Shown in pieces: positions 48,345 to 63,030 of a stretch of 64,000 nt of DNA. The notes beneath the pieces were generated by a model, which was given only the letters and a program-made list of their open reading frames with translations, did not search any database and was not told where the DNA came from. The translations under genes and the position numbers were made by a program. Each line of letters begins with the position of its first letter. The first letter of the stretch is position 1. The stretch spans positions 62,001-126,000 of the forward strand of contig JAAFAI010000010.1 of the NCBI GenBank assembly GCA_018222405.1, read 5' to 3'. The DNA is from Gammaproteobacteria bacterium. Lineage in GTDB: Bacteria > Pseudomonadota > Gammaproteobacteria > Enterobacterales > Alteromonadaceae.

Positions 48345-50624
48345 TTAGTCACTGGACTCAGTCGCTGACTCGGTCTGATCTTCAGAGTTGTAAACAAACA
48401 CCAGTTTATCGTCTTCTAAATCGACTCTTACATCACCACCGTTGCTCAATTTACCGAACAACAGCTCGTTCGCCAGCTCTTTCTTAAGCGATTCCTGAAT
48501 CAGGCGTGACATCGGACGTGCGCCCATAGACTTGTCGTAACCTTTTTCGGCGAGGTGTGCTCTTGCCGCGGGTGACACTTCAAGTGAAACACCTTTGGTA
48601 TCCAGTTGTGCCTGTAGCTCGATAATAAACTTATCCACCACCTGCAGAATGACATCGGTATCCAGGTGATTAAACCAGATAATCGAATCCAGACGGTTTC
48701 TGAACTCCGGTGAAAACACCTTATTGATTTCACTCATGGCATCGTGGCTGTGATCCTGCTGTTTAAAGCCAATAGACGTGCGAATCGTTTCCTGCACACC
48801 CGCATTGGTCGTCATCACCAGTACGACGTTTCTAAAGTCTACCTTACGGCCATTGTTATCGGTCAATGTGCCATGATCCATCACTTGCAGCAGGATGTTA
48901 TAGATATCGCTGTGGGCTTTCTCTATCTCATCGAGCAACACAACTGAGTAAGGATGCTTAATCACGGCATCGGTTAATAAACCGCCCTGATCGAAACCAA
49001 CATAGCCTGGAGGCGCACCGATCAAGCGGCTAACGGCATGGCGTTCCATGTACTCAGACATATCGAAACGGACCAGCTCAACGCCCATAATCTTCGCCAG
49101 TTGCTGGGTCACCTCGGTTTTCCCGACGCCGGTAGGACCAGCAAACAGGAATGAACCAATAGGTTTTTCTTCTGAGCCAAGACCGGCACGGGACAGGTGA
49201 ATGGCATCAGACAGCGACTCAATCGCTTTATCCTGACCAAATACCACCATTTTCAGGTTACGGCCCAGATTTTTAAGCACTTCTTTATCTGACGCAGAGA
49301 CCGACTTTTCCGGAATACGCGCCATCTTGGCAATGATTTGCTCAATCTCGCCCACGTTAATGACTTTCTTACGCTTCGATTGTGGTAACAGGCGCTGGCT
49401 GGCGCCCGCCTCATCCATTACGTCGATAGCTTTGTCGGGCAAGTGGCGTTCATTAATATATTTGGCCGACAGCTCTGCTGCCGCCTGCAGTGCTTTTTGC
49501 GTAAAGCGCACACTGTGGTGCTCTTCATAGCGTGACTTCAGGCCCTGCAGAATTTTGGTGGTATCGGTAACGCTAGGCTCCGCCACATCCACCTTCTGGA
49601 ATCGACGTGCCAGAGCACGGTCTTTCTCGAAGATGCCCTGATATTCCTGGTAGGTGGTTGAGCCAATACAGCGCAGCTCACCCGAACTCAATTTGGGTTT
49701 AAGCAGGTTAGACGCATCCATCACACCGCCTGACGCCGCACCGGCACCAATGATGGTGTGGATTTCATCAATAAACAAGATTGCGTTTTGATCGCGTGAT
49801 AACTCTTTTAGAATACCTTTCAAGCGTTTCTCAAAGTCGCCGCGATACTTGGTACCAGCCAGCAGGCCACCCAAATCTAACGAGTACACCGTGCACTCTT
49901 CAATCACTTCAGGCACCTGATTTTCTACTATACGGTACGCAAGCCCTTCTGCAATCGCGGTTTTGCCCACGCCGGCTTCACCCACCAACAGCGGGTTGTT
50001 TTTACGACGGCGACATAAAATTTGAATCGTGCGTTCCAGTTCGGTGTCGCGGCCAATCAGTGGGTCAATTTTGCCTTCCTGCGCCTGGCGGTTCAGGTTG
50101 GTGGCATATTTTGCCAGTGCTGAGCCGGATTCCTCGCCTTCGGCGGTTTCCTCACTGGCTTCATTGGACTCGGGCGCTTCGTCTTCGGCTTTGCTTACGC
50201 CGTGACTGATAAAGTTCACTACGTCCAGGCGGGTTACGTCTGACTTTTTGAGGATATAAACAGCCTGGCTTTCCTGTTCACTGAAAATAGCAACCAGCAC
50301 GTTAGCGCCGGTAACTTCTTCTTTACCCGATGACTGGACGTGAAAAACGGCACGCTGTAACACACGCTGAAAACCCAATGTTGGCTGAGTTTCGCGATCG
50401 CTTGCCTGCTCATCGAGGATTAACGGTGTGGTATCCTTCACAAACTCTACCAACTCGCCACGAATATTATCGATATCCGCACCGCAGGCTTTGAGGGCTT
50501 CCTGAGCAGCAGGGTTATCTAACAAGGCCAACAGCAAGTGCTCAACCGTCATAAATTCATGACGATGCTCTCTTGCGAATACAAAAGCCTCGTTTAACGT
50601 CTGCTCTAATTCTTTATTCAGCAT
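48345..50624 (-). CDS. clpA: ATP-dependent Clp protease ATP-binding subunit ClpA
   Basis: AAA+ unfoldase that feeds N-degron and other substrates to ClpP. 759 residues from the ATG at 50624 (AGGGG 8 nt upstream; the ATG at 50630 is too near). A ClpN domain (1-145) with an acidic linker ([15 protein letters not shown]), then two AAA domains with Walker A GEAGVGKT and GPTGVGKT and Walker B LFIDEIHT and LLDEIEK. Downstream of clpS with a 27-nt gap. Confidence 0.97.
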   Translation of the reverse strand: MLNKELEQTLNEAFVFAREHRHEFMTVEHLLLALLDNPAAQEALKACGADIDNIRGELVEFVKDTTPLILDEQASDRETQPTLGFQRVLQRAVFHVQSSGKEEVTGANVLVAIFSEQESQAVYILKKSDVTRLDVVNFISHGVSKAEDEAPESNEASEETAEGEESGSALAKYATNLNRQAQEGKIDPLIGRDTELERTIQILCRRRKNNPLLVGEAGVGKTAIAEGLAYRIVENQVPEVIEECTVYSLDLGGLLAGTKYRGDFEKRLKGILKELSRDQNAILFIDEIHTIIGAGAASGGVMDASNLLKPKLSSGELRCIGSTTYQEYQGIFEKDRALARRFQKVDVAEPSVTDTTKILQGLKSRYEEHHSVRFTQKALQAAAELSAKYINERHLPDKAIDVMDEAGASQRLLPQSKRKKVINVGEIEQIIAKMARIPEKSVSASDKEVLKNLGRNLKMVVFGQDKAIESLSDAIHLSRAGLGSEEKPIGSFLFAGPTGVGKTEVTQQLAKIMGVELVRFDMSEYMERHAVSRLIGAPPGYVGFDQGGLLTDAVIKHPYSVVLLDEIEKAHSDIYNILLQVMDHGTLTDNNGRKVDFRNVVLVMTTNAGVQETIRTSIGFKQQDHSHDAMSEINKVFSPEFRNRLDSIIWFNHLDTDVILQVVDKFIIELQAQLDTKGVSLEVSPAARAHLAEKGYDKSMGARPMSRLIQESLKKELANELLFGKLSNGGDVRVDLEDDKLVFVYNSEDQTESATESSD

Positions 50625-50651
50625 ATACATTGCCCCTGTTAGGTTTATAAC

Positions 50652-50972
50652 TCACGCCTGTTCCATCGTACACATCAACGGGTGTTGATGTTTACGGGCA
50701 TATTGATTGACCTGCATGACTTTTGTTTCTGCTATCTCAGCAGTATAAATGCCACATACAGCCTTCCCCCGATAATGAACAGTCAGCATCAGTTGGTTTG
50801 CTTTTTCAGCATCCATCCGGAAAAAACGCATCAAAATTTCTACCACGAAATCCATTGGCGTGTAGTCATCGTTATTCAATAGGACCTTATACATCGGAGG
50901 CGGTTCAGTCTTCTTCCTCTCCTGCTCGAGTAAGCGTTCCTTATCGATACTAATGGCGTTACCTTTACTCAT
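50652..50972 (-). CDS. clpS: ClpS adaptor
   Basis: 106-residue adaptor that binds N-terminal Leu, Phe, Tyr or Trp and passes the substrate to ClpA. Core motif [20 protein letters not shown], with the hydrophobic pocket Asn-Asp and Met, and [19 protein letters not shown]. The N-terminal extension is long and charged. First gene of the clpS-clpA unit, divergent from cspD. Confidence 0.97.
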   Translation of the reverse strand: MSKGNAISIDKERLLEQERKKTEPPPMYKVLLNNDDYTPMDFVVEILMRFFRMDAEKANQLMLTVHYRGKAVCGIYTAEIAETKVMQVNQYARKHQHPLMCTMEQA

Positions 50973-51182
50973 AATTTAATCATAGTGCGTCTGCAAGCAA
51001 TTTATTATCTTTTTTACCATTAATTTGTTCGGAAAAAAATAAAATGCACTTGCATAATGCGGTCAAAATATCTACAGTTTTAATATGTTTTGTGAGTGAC
51101 GCACAAGACTAGCTGTCCCATGCCTTAATCGTATTGTGGGGGCAGTTTCCCGTGAGTTCAAGGATTAAGAGGAAGTCGATGT

Positions 51183-51401
51183 ATGGCGGTTGGCAAAGTT
51201 AAATGGTTTAACAACGCGAAAGGGTTTGGATTTATTGTGCCCGAGGAAGGTGGCGAAGACATATTTGCTCATTACTCAACAATACAAATGGAAGGCTATC
51301 GATCATTAAAAGCAGGTCAGGAAGTCACTTTTGAAGTACAGCAGGGTCCTAAGGGGCTGCATGCTGAAAACATTGGTATTGTCGAGGACGAAGAGCGATA
51401 G
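51183..51401 (+). CDS. cspD: Cold-shock-domain protein CspD
   Basis: 72-residue nucleic-acid-binding OB-fold protein. RNP1 motif KGFGFI and RNP2-like DIFAHY are present. The C-terminus (GPKGLHAENIGIVEDEER) and divergence from clpS-clpA are typical of CspD, a stationary-phase replication inhibitor in E. coli. ATG at 51183. Confidence 0.93.
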   Translation: MAVGKVKWFNNAKGFGFIVPEEGGEDIFAHYSTIQMEGYRSLKAGQEVTFEVQQGPKGLHAENIGIVEDEER

Positions 51402-51429
51402 CGCACCTCCCCCAAGAAATAGATTAAGT

Positions 51430-51464
51430 AACAAGCCTTACCCGGTAATCGAGTAAGGCTTGTT
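51430..51464 (+). terminator. Hairpin after cspD
   Basis: Perfect 12-bp arms AACAAGCCTTAC (51430-51441) and GTAAGGCTTGTT (51453-51464) with an 11-nt loop; only a short T-run. The remaining sequence to 51712 shows no gene that I can support. Confidence 0.6.
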
Positions 51465-51712
51465 TATGCGACCAGCAAAAAGCGGGTTTTCTATATCCGC
51501 CTTATATTTTTTTATGCCTTACTAGTTGTAATTCGTCTTATTGCTGTCTAACTAAACTAATCTTGTCTGACCAGGGCTTTGCCAGCATTTTCAAAGCTTA
51601 ATCCGCCTGCCCCTCACTTTCATTACGTTTCTGCTATCGGTTGTGAGTTTAATCACTCAGTGCCCAAAAGCGATATTATTCAGCTAACCTGGCAAGGAAC
51701 ATTAATTCTCAA

Positions 51713-52621
51713 TCAATCAGTGTCATTTATAGCGATCGCCGGTCGCTTTGCTTTTAACGACAAAGCATTGATAGATAAATCCTGCGCTGTTAAACCACGA
51801 TTAATATCAATGCCTGAATACCACCACTCGTGAGCATCAATACTAATAGGCCCGCGCACACGCTCATAGAAGTGTGTGGGGAAGGTAAAGCCATCTATTT
51901 CAGTGTATTTAAAATAAGTGGTATCGGCATGTGCGCCCTTTGTGGCATCGAAGCCATCCAGGGTGATGTGTACCCGATAAGTTAAGCCCGATTGTTTATT
52001 TACCCATAGCGTTACGTAATCGCGTTCTGACAACCCAAAACCGGGGGTTAGCTGTGCGTTGATACGGTAATACGCGTTGCCATCTTCGGTTGTATCCGGC
52101 AGCCTTTGCCAGTTCTTTACCCTTTCATGTAACGCTAATGGGCCAAGGGTGAACAAGTAAAACGCGTCAGCGGTAAGTGCTGCCGCCGCATTTTTCTGCT
52201 CATCATTGGTTATTACTCCGTTGTACGCCACTTTTATCACGTTCGGCGTTCGATATACCCGCTTGGTTCCACCTTCCCCCTGATAGTTTGCAAAGTATAA
52301 TTGCTCATTTAACAACAACCTTTCTTCAGATTGTTGCCGGTAGTCGGCATCTGCAATTAACGGCTGAATTTGGGTAACCAGAAAATGCCACTCGCCATCA
52401 ATTGCCACGTTTAAATCATTCAACGTATCAAGGTTTGCGCCACCGTGTTTCTCAAAAGTGAGGGCGAAGATATCATCAGCCGTGCGATTGTCCGGCAGTC
52501 GCTGCAGTACCTGCTCAAACTGAGGTGAGGTTTTCGCACAGCCGCCACAAACTATTACCAGCGCCAGCAGCACATATTTATTTTGCAAATTATTTAAAAA
52601 ACCGGTTAGAGCAAATCCCAT
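51713..52621 (-). CDS. Lipoprotein of unknown function
   Basis: 302 residues. The signal peptide ends in VIVCGGC, a lipobox, with Cys about residue 28. The mature region is beta-rich with long spaced strands (YFANYQGEGGTKRVYRTPN; SGLTYRVHITLDGFDATKG; YFKYTEIDGFTFPTHFYERV), similar in style to outer-membrane-sorting-type beta proteins but not to a family I can name. Single gene; the 318-nt gap behind it (52622-52939) contains a TCACGTG/CACGTGA repeat at 52805-52828 and a short protein-like frame. Confidence 0.75.
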   Translation of the reverse strand: MGFALTGFLNNLQNKYVLLALVIVCGGCAKTSPQFEQVLQRLPDNRTADDIFALTFEKHGGANLDTLNDLNVAIDGEWHFLVTQIQPLIADADYRQQSEERLLLNEQLYFANYQGEGGTKRVYRTPNVIKVAYNGVITNDEQKNAAAALTADAFYLFTLGPLALHERVKNWQRLPDTTEDGNAYYRINAQLTPGFGLSERDYVTLWVNKQSGLTYRVHITLDGFDATKGAHADTTYFKYTEIDGFTFPTHFYERVRGPISIDAHEWWYSGIDINRGLTAQDLSINALSLKAKRPAIAINDTD

Positions 52622-52939
52622 TTAGAATCTCTTTAGCTGTAATGCGTATGTGTGAATGTTATACAGCGAAGCAGTCGTTGTGGATTATTAATGTAAGTTC
52701 ATGATTGCGACCATGGTAACGGCAAAACTTACTCAATAGCATACGCACAGGCCTTTTATAACTTTCCTGCTGAAAACACAAATGAAGAGACTGTTTTTAA
52801 CCACTCACGTGTAATGGCTGTCACGTGAATTTACGGGTTCAGTCACACTCCGGTGATTGGCGGTTCAACACTATCAAAAGGAAAATCATACGCCTGACCA
52901 TCACTACCGAGTAAAAAGATGCCCCCGACCAGCTGGTGC

Positions 52940-53869
52940 TTAATTGTTCGGGCTGGTTACATTTGGCAGCGCGAAAGATTTTACGTTACTGTGCAAGCGG
53001 ATCCACAAACCAGGATTGCTATCCAGTAAACCTGCCAGATCCTTTTCGTTCTGAGGTAATAAGGTTTGCCTGACTTTCGCGTAGGTATTGATTTTTGCCG
53101 GGGCGGTATCTGCATCCACCACCGACTGAACCACTTTTTTAGCGCCCAGTATGGCTGCAGGCCCCAGGGTAAGGATATATTGCGCAGCGCGGCACTGAGC
53201 TTCATCCTCGGCGCTGATTTCACTACCGCCGGCTTTAAACTTGCTGATATGGTGTTCAAGAATGGAACCGGAGATGGGAATTATACCCGCCATATGATGA
53301 GCTCGGGCTCCGGAAAAAGGTTTAATGTAAGCCAGATGAGAGGCGTCATTGGCCTCTGGTCCGTGGCCAATAAAGAAAATATCCAGGCCGCCTAAACTTT
53401 CAAGCTTATTAAGGTAATCCGTTAATGCGCCTTCCAGATCCGGGGTATCGGTTTGCATGGGCGTAAAGCTTTTAATTTTTGCAAAAAATGCTTCACCGAG
53501 AATGCGTTCAAAATCACGTACAAAACTCAATCCGTTACCCATAGCCAACGGCGCCAGGGCATCCTGGGTAAACACATTGAGCCGGGCTAACAGTTCATCG
53601 ATTTCGTTGGTAGCAGCTTTCACACCGAGCAGGCGGTGTAATTGCTGGGCACCACGCCCACCAAGCAAGGCAATGTTAATATCGCCGGTTTTCGCTTCTG
53701 CCGTGCTTAGCAACTCCTTAAACATGGCTTCGCCCACCTCGGCTTCAGACGGTAACACTATGGGCTTAATGCCATGATCAGTGGTTGAGGTAAGAACCGG
53801 CTCATTAAGTGCCAGCCACATGTTGCCATTTTTATCTTCGCGTTGAAAAAGAGACGTTGCTGTGGTCAT
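52940..53869 (-). CDS. NagB/Pgl-fold sugar-phosphate isomerase-like protein
   Basis: 309 residues that resemble glucosamine-6-phosphate deaminase and 6-phosphogluconolactonase: GDINIALLGGRGAQQLHRLL, a middle TQDALAPL region, IFFIGHGPEANDASHLAYIK where NagB and Pgl have G.G.DGH.A, and LTLGPAAILGAKKVVQSVV. The catalytic DGH motif is not conserved, so the substrate and even activity are uncertain. No sugar genes adjoin it. The gene lies downstream of icd on the same strand but beyond its terminator. Confidence 0.7.
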   Translation of the reverse strand: MTTATSLFQREDKNGNMWLALNEPVLTSTTDHGIKPIVLPSEAEVGEAMFKELLSTAEAKTGDINIALLGGRGAQQLHRLLGVKAATNEIDELLARLNVFTQDALAPLAMGNGLSFVRDFERILGEAFFAKIKSFTPMQTDTPDLEGALTDYLNKLESLGGLDIFFIGHGPEANDASHLAYIKPFSGARAHHMAGIIPISGSILEHHISKFKAGGSEISAEDEAQCRAAQYILTLGPAAILGAKKVVQSVVDADTAPAKINTYAKVRQTLLPQNEKDLAGLLDSNPGLWIRLHSNVKSFALPNVTSPNN

Positions 53870-53971
53870 TATTCACCTGTCGCATTGTTAGCAAAACGTA
53901 AAATTAGTCGGTCAAACGGTACCAAGAAGGCATTTAAAAAACCAGTGCCACCGGTAGCATTTTTACCAAAC

Positions 53972-53997
53972 AAAAAACCGGCCGAAGCCGGTTTTTT
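53972..53997 (-). terminator. Terminator of icd
   Basis: AAAAAACCGGC and GCCGGTTTTTT form an 11-bp stem with a 4-nt loop and T-runs on both strands. Confidence 0.9.
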
Positions 53998-54023
53998 ATA
54001 TAAATCAAAAACTAATGATTTAA

Positions 54024-56315
<2,292 letters not shown>

Positions 56316-56375
56316 TCAGACTATTACGTTCTGACAAGAGACCGGATCTCGTGATTTTCCTGCGTACCTACATGT

Positions 56376-56464
56376 GTCAACCTGAAGGGAGTATCGATTC
56401 ACGCACGCAAAATACTCAGCATCCACTTTACTGAGTATTTAATTCACTAATTTTACAGGTTGAC
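56376..56464. repeat. Nested inverted repeats upstream of icd
   Basis: Outer arms GTCAACCTG (56376-56384) and CAGGTTGAC (56456-56464) enclose inner arms AAATACTCAG (56410-56419) and CTGAGTATTT (56431-56440), each perfect. The 89-bp unit is in the 443-nt gap between icd and rluE, about 127 nt before the icd start. The rest of the gap is A+T-rich with no gene. Confidence 0.65.
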
Positions 56465-56692
56465 GCTGGCCATGTAATGCACATGAATCATAAGGTCTTT
56501 AGTATAGGGTCAAGCGAACCAGTTACAAGTCATACCTTTGTCTTAATTACGAAAAAATGGTTAATAAATTAGTTTTCATGGGTAATTATTCAACAAAGCG
56601 TACAAAAATCCATCACCAGCAGGTTCCCGGTGTGCTTAAACAACAACTTTGATAAACTGTTTACTCAAATCACACCGGCCAGCAATAGTTGC

Positions 56693-57313
56693 ATGACTTC
56701 AACCTTAATTCTGTTCAATAAACCCTACATGGTGCTTTCGCAGTTCACCGACGCTGAAGGCCGTGAAACCCTCAAAGATTACATTCAGGTTCCCGATGTC
56801 TATGCAGCAGGACGGCTCGACCGGGATTCAGAGGGGTTACTGGTGCTTACCAATAATGGCGCGTTACAACATAAACTCGCCCACCCAAAGGCCAAAACCA
56901 GCAAAACTTACTGGGTACAGGTGGAGGGCGAAGTATCAGATGAAGCCATTGAAGCGCTACGCCATGGTGTAGAATTAAAAGATGGTCTGACCCGACCAGC
57001 CAAAGTGCAGCGCATCGCAGAACCTGCGGTATGGCCACGCAACCCGCCTATTCGGGAACGGGCGAATATTCCCACCACCTGGTTGTCGATCACCATCAGT
57101 GAAGGCCGTAACCGCCAGGTGCGTCGTATGACCGCCCATGTGGGGAACCCCACCCTGCGACTTATCCGCTATCGGGTAGGAAACTGGACGCTGGATGGCA
57201 TTGCCAACGGCGAATACGTCAGCCTGCCCGGCCCGCCAATGAAACCGGTCGATAAGGCAAATAAACGCCCTGCCCGACGAAGCCGGCCCAAACAACGGCA
57301 AAAAACACGTTGA
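56693..57313 (+). CDS. rluE: 23S rRNA pseudouridine synthase RluE-type
   Basis: RsuA-family enzyme; RluE of E. coli makes pseudouridine 2457 of 23S rRNA. 206 residues from the ATG at 56693 ([19 protein letters not shown]); the frame is open 21 codons upstream and the start is uncertain because no Shine-Dalgarno is visible. The catalytic Asp is in [17 protein letters not shown], followed by [10 protein letters not shown]. The C-terminus is a basic tail ([13 protein letters not shown]) that may bind RNA. mnmA follows after 93 nt. Confidence 0.92.
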   Translation: MTSTLILFNKPYMVLSQFTDAEGRETLKDYIQVPDVYAAGRLDRDSEGLLVLTNNGALQHKLAHPKAKTSKTYWVQVEGEVSDEAIEALRHGVELKDGLTRPAKVQRIAEPAVWPRNPPIRERANIPTTWLSITISEGRNRQVRRMTAHVGNPTLRLIRYRVGNWTLDGIANGEYVSLPGPPMKPVDKANKRPARRSRPKQRQKTR

Positions 57314-57406
57314 GCGCCGCAAAAAGGCGCTTTTAAAGGTGCCAAAAGTTGCATTTTCTGGTAAACTCCGCGCCCCGTAAATAACATGAGAGTGCACGGT
57401 TAACTA

Positions 57407-58521
57407 ATGTCTCAGCTTGCCACTTCGGCCCCCAATAAACAAAAAGTCATCGTCGGTATGTCCGGTGGTGTGGATTCTTCTGTTTCTGCTTATTTGCTCC
57501 AGCAACAAGGCTACGAAGTTGAAGGCCTGTTTATGAAAAACTGGGAAGAAGACGACAACGACGAATACTGCGCCGCGGCTGAAGATTTAGCCGATGCCCA
57601 GGCAGTTGCCGATAAACTGGGTATTTACCTGCACACCATTAATTTTGCAGCCGAGTACTGGGACAACGTGTTTGAGTACTTCCTGGCAGAATACAAAGCC
57701 GGCCGCACGCCCAATCCGGATATCATGTGCAATAAGGAAATCAAATTTAAGGCTTTCCTTGAATACGCAGCCGAAGACTTAGGTGCCGACTTTATTGCCA
57801 CCGGCCATTATGTGCGCCGCCGCGAAGTTGACGGCCACTGGCAGATGCTGCGCGGTCTGGACAATAACAAAGATCAGAGCTATTTCCTCTACACCCTGGG
57901 CGAAGAACACGTTGCTAAAACCCTGTTCCCGGTAGGCGACATCGAGAAGCCTCAGGTTCGGGAAATTGCCGAGCAACAAGGCCTGGTCACCGCTGACAAA
58001 AAAGACAGCACCGGCATTTGTTTTATCGGCGAACGTAAGTTTAAAGACTTCTTAAGTCAGTACCTGCCGGCTCAACCCGGTATCATCGAAACCGCCGAAG
58101 GCGTGGAAATTGGCCAGCATGAAGGGCTGATGTATCACACCCTGGGGCAACGTAAAGGTCTGCACATCGGCGGCCTGGCCGAATACGGCGACGATCCCTG
58201 GTATGTGGTAGATAAAGACGTTGAACGCAACGTGCTTATCGTTGGTCAGGGCGCTAACCACCCTCGTCTTTACTCAGACGGCCTGATTGCCAAGCAATTG
58301 CACTGGGTTAACCGCACGATGCCAACCGAACCATTTCGTGCCGCTGTGAAAACCCGTTACCGCCAGCAGGATATTCCCTGCCTGGTTACGCCCGTTGGCG
58401 ACGATCAGGTAAAGGTAAAGTTCGACGAACCACAAAAGGCGGTTACACCTGGTCAGTCTGCGGTGTTCTATCAGGATGAAGTCTGCCTGGGTGGCGGCAT
58501 TATTGAGAGTTACCTACGCTA

Positions 58522-58522
<1 letters not shown>
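57407..58522 (+). CDS. mnmA: tRNA-uridine 2-sulfurtransferase
   Basis: Makes 2-thiouridine at position 34 of tRNA for Lys, Glu and Gln. 371 residues. PP-loop [13 protein letters not shown], catalytic Cys in [12 protein letters not shown] and Cys in [13 protein letters not shown]. The C-terminus ends with [11 protein letters not shown]. Overlaps hflD by one base (TAATG). Confidence 0.97.
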
Positions 58523-60539
<2,017 letters not shown>

Positions 60540-60554
60540 ACCTTTGCTACGCTT

Positions 60555-60580
60555 GGCAACTCCTACGCTAAGGAGTTGCC
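60555..60580 (+). promoter_or_regulatory. Hairpin sequestering the ribosome-binding site of the cyclase gene
   Basis: Perfect 10-bp arms GGCAACTCCT (60555-60564) and AGGAGTTGCC (60571-60580) with a 6-nt loop, directly before the ATG at 60581. The right arm contains the AGGAG Shine-Dalgarno. It lies 16 nt after the purB stop and, without a T-run, looks like a translation switch rather than a terminator. Confidence 0.65.
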
Positions 60581-61765
60581 ATGTTACCGCTAACCACTGC
60601 CCTTCCCGCTTCACAGCGCACATCAGAACAAGTCAGGCTAACGCTCAATCTTACCCTGCTGTTATTTACGGTAGCCATGCTGCTACAACTCCCGGCAGTT
60701 TATTACTTTGCAAGCCCGGACTCATTACAAAGCTATAACTGGCTGGGTCACTTTCTGGTCTTACTCGTAATGATACTGATTCAGCGGCAAGTGAGTCTCA
60801 ACTGCCTCAAAGTAGCTTTGTTTACGCTTTATTACAGCTATCTCACCTGGGTTCTACTGTTATGGCCAGGGCTATCTAATACTCATTATTACTATCTGCT
60901 CGCCGTGGTGATAAGCGGGTTTGTGTTTACCCGTGCAGAACGGCTGGCACAAATCACAGTGCTGACTGGCGCAGTATTTTTATTCAGTTTATTTAGTATC
61001 CTTCACTATCAGCCACAACTGGAGTTTGGCATCCTGCGTCTCACCAACGACCTTACCCTCGGCGCGCTGAGCCTGGGTATTTACCGGGTGCTTCGCCAAC
61101 AAACCGTCAACCGCTGGCAGGGCCTACGCGGCGCACACCAGTCCTCTGTGAATACCCTGAAGCAATTACTGCCAAAAGATCCCGAACAGCCCGCCCGTTT
61201 CTGGCAGCCAGGGAAAACCAGGCGCTACCCTTTTTCCTGCGTGTTATTTGCCGATCTCAGTGGCTACACAACCCTCAACCGGCAATACGGCGACCGCGTT
61301 ATGCTAACCGGCCTGAAGCGCCTTTATTCAGGTATTGATAGTTTATGCGACCAGTTTTCGGTAGAAAAAATCAAGACAAATGGCGATCAGTATATGGTAG
61401 TGAGCAATCTACAAAACCAGGCGGATAAAAATTGTTGTGTACAGATGTATCAATTTGCCTGTGCTTTGCACCATATGATTGTTCGCTACAGTGATCACCA
61501 TCACCTTAATTGTACGGTGCGCATTGGCATCGCTACAGGCCCTTTGACCGCAGGCATGATTGGTAGAAACCGGCCTTCTTTTGATGTCTGGGGCGAAACG
61601 GTTAATCTGGCCGCCTGCCTGGAGCAGAATGCTGTCAGAGAATATATTGCAGCATGCCCTGTTACTGTTAAACATCTTCCTGCTCATCTGGTCGCAGCCG
61701 AAATTAACCTGGCAAGCAGCAAACACCCTGATACAGAAATGTACTACCAACTTAAAATCAACTGA
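60581..61765 (+). CDS. Membrane class III adenylate/guanylate cyclase-like protein
   Basis: 394 residues: six hydrophobic segments in the first 170 residues, a short linker, and a C-terminal class III cyclase domain (about 215-390). Metal-binding Asp residues are in CVLFADLSGYTTLNR and IKTNGDQYMV; the adenine-selecting Lys is in EKIKTNG. The following FDVWGETVNLAACLE has Cys346 where the family normally has the transition-state Arg (NLAARLE), so the activity may be reduced or lost. Downstream of purB with a sequestered ribosome-binding site. Confidence 0.82.
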   Translation: MLPLTTALPASQRTSEQVRLTLNLTLLLFTVAMLLQLPAVYYFASPDSLQSYNWLGHFLVLLVMILIQRQVSLNCLKVALFTLYYSYLTWVLLLWPGLSNTHYYYLLAVVISGFVFTRAERLAQITVLTGAVFLFSLFSILHYQPQLEFGILRLTNDLTLGALSLGIYRVLRQQTVNRWQGLRGAHQSSVNTLKQLLPKDPEQPARFWQPGKTRRYPFSCVLFADLSGYTTLNRQYGDRVMLTGLKRLYSGIDSLCDQFSVEKIKTNGDQYMVVSNLQNQADKNCCVQMYQFACALHHMIVRYSDHHHLNCTVRIGIATGPLTAGMIGRNRPSFDVWGETVNLAACLEQNAVREYIAACPVTVKHLPAHLVAAEINLASSKHPDTEMYYQLKIN

Positions 61766-61831
61766 CAACTATCGGCTGTGGGTTTTAATCCACCGCTAAC
61801 CCGGAGATAATGGCACAAATACAAAACGATA

Positions 61832-62947
61832 ATGATAACTGTGCTTAATTTAGATATTGCTGCTTTTTTACAAACCTACTGGCAGAAAAAACCTTGTGTT
61901 ATTCGCAATGCCCTGCCTGATTTTACCGACTTTATTGATGAACACGAGCTGGCAGGCCTTGCCATGGAGCCAGAGCTTGATAGCCGGGTGATCAGTAAAC
62001 AAGCCGAACAATGGTCAGTTCAGCAAGGACCCTTTGAAGATTTCTCGGCTTGTCAGGGGCAATGGACACTGCTGGTTCAGGGGGTAGACAGATTTCTTGA
62101 CGAAGCCAGCGAACTTATGGACAGGTTTAATTTTATCCCCAACTGGCGGGTTGACGATCTGATGATCAGTTTTGCGGTACCAGGCGCAGGAGTGGGCCCC
62201 CATGTTGATCAGTACGATGTATTTTTGCTGCAAGGTAAAGGTAGCAGGCGCTGGCGGGTGGGGTCGCCCGAAGGCCTCACCAGCATCCAGCCGGTTAAAG
62301 GGCTGTGCCAGGTAGATGACTTCACACCAGTGATTGATTGTGAGTTACAGCCGGGTGATATTCTTTATATCCCGCCCGGCTGGCCCCATGATGGGGTAAC
62401 ACTCAGCGACAGTCTGACTTACTCCATCGGCTTTCGGGCACCCGATCAGGTTCAGCTTGGCAACTATCTGGCCGAACATTTACAAACCCGGCTTACCGGC
62501 ACAAAGCGCTATACAGACACGGCCCGGGCTCAGTCAGACTCTCCTGCCGAGGTATCGGCAAACGATGTCGACGCACTCAAAGACTTGCTGCACAAAGCCA
62601 TCGATGATGACAATTTCAGTCAAAGCTTGTTAGCCATGTTAAGCGAACAAGGTATTGAAACCGAGATCAATGAACCTGTTGATAGCCAGACTCTACAGAA
62701 GCATCTCGAATCAGGGGCCAGGCTGGTTAAATTGCCAGGCTGCCGGCCACTGTTAAACAAGCAATTTCCGAACTGTTTATTCATTAATGGCGAGATAATT
62801 AATTTTTCTCCTGAAAATTACCCGCTAATGTGCCAGCTGATAAGCAAGTCCGACATTGATCGCACTGATATGGCATCCGCCCCGGACAAACTGGATATTT
62901 TTTATACATTCACTACACTGGTAAATATGGGGTACTGGGAACTCTGA
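61832..62947 (+). CDS. roxA: Ribosomal protein uL16 3-hydroxylase (RoxA/YcfD)
   Basis: JmjC-type 2-oxoglutarate/Fe(II) oxygenase that hydroxylates an Arg of ribosomal protein L16. 371 residues. The iron ligands are His and Asp in VGPHVDQYDVFLLQ and a distal His in IPPGWPHDGV. A C-terminal winged-helix-like domain follows. Starts 66 nt after the cyclase gene. Confidence 0.92.
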   Translation: MITVLNLDIAAFLQTYWQKKPCVIRNALPDFTDFIDEHELAGLAMEPELDSRVISKQAEQWSVQQGPFEDFSACQGQWTLLVQGVDRFLDEASELMDRFNFIPNWRVDDLMISFAVPGAGVGPHVDQYDVFLLQGKGSRRWRVGSPEGLTSIQPVKGLCQVDDFTPVIDCELQPGDILYIPPGWPHDGVTLSDSLTYSIGFRAPDQVQLGNYLAEHLQTRLTGTKRYTDTARAQSDSPAEVSANDVDALKDLLHKAIDDDNFSQSLLAMLSEQGIETEINEPVDSQTLQKHLESGARLVKLPGCRPLLNKQFPNCLFINGEIINFSPENYPLMCQLISKSDIDRTDMASAPDKLDIFYTFTTLVNMGYWEL

Positions 62948-63030
62948 CCTGAAATTCGCTGTACAGGTCCGGACAACTCACTGGGATAACCTGCAGGCAT
63001 CACAGCCGGCATGGTAATATGGGGATTAGT

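Noticed and set aside
51579..51833. An 84-codon open frame after cspD
   Set aside because: Overlaps the 3' end of the lipoprotein gene at 51713 and reads as non-coding sequence without a ribosome-binding site.
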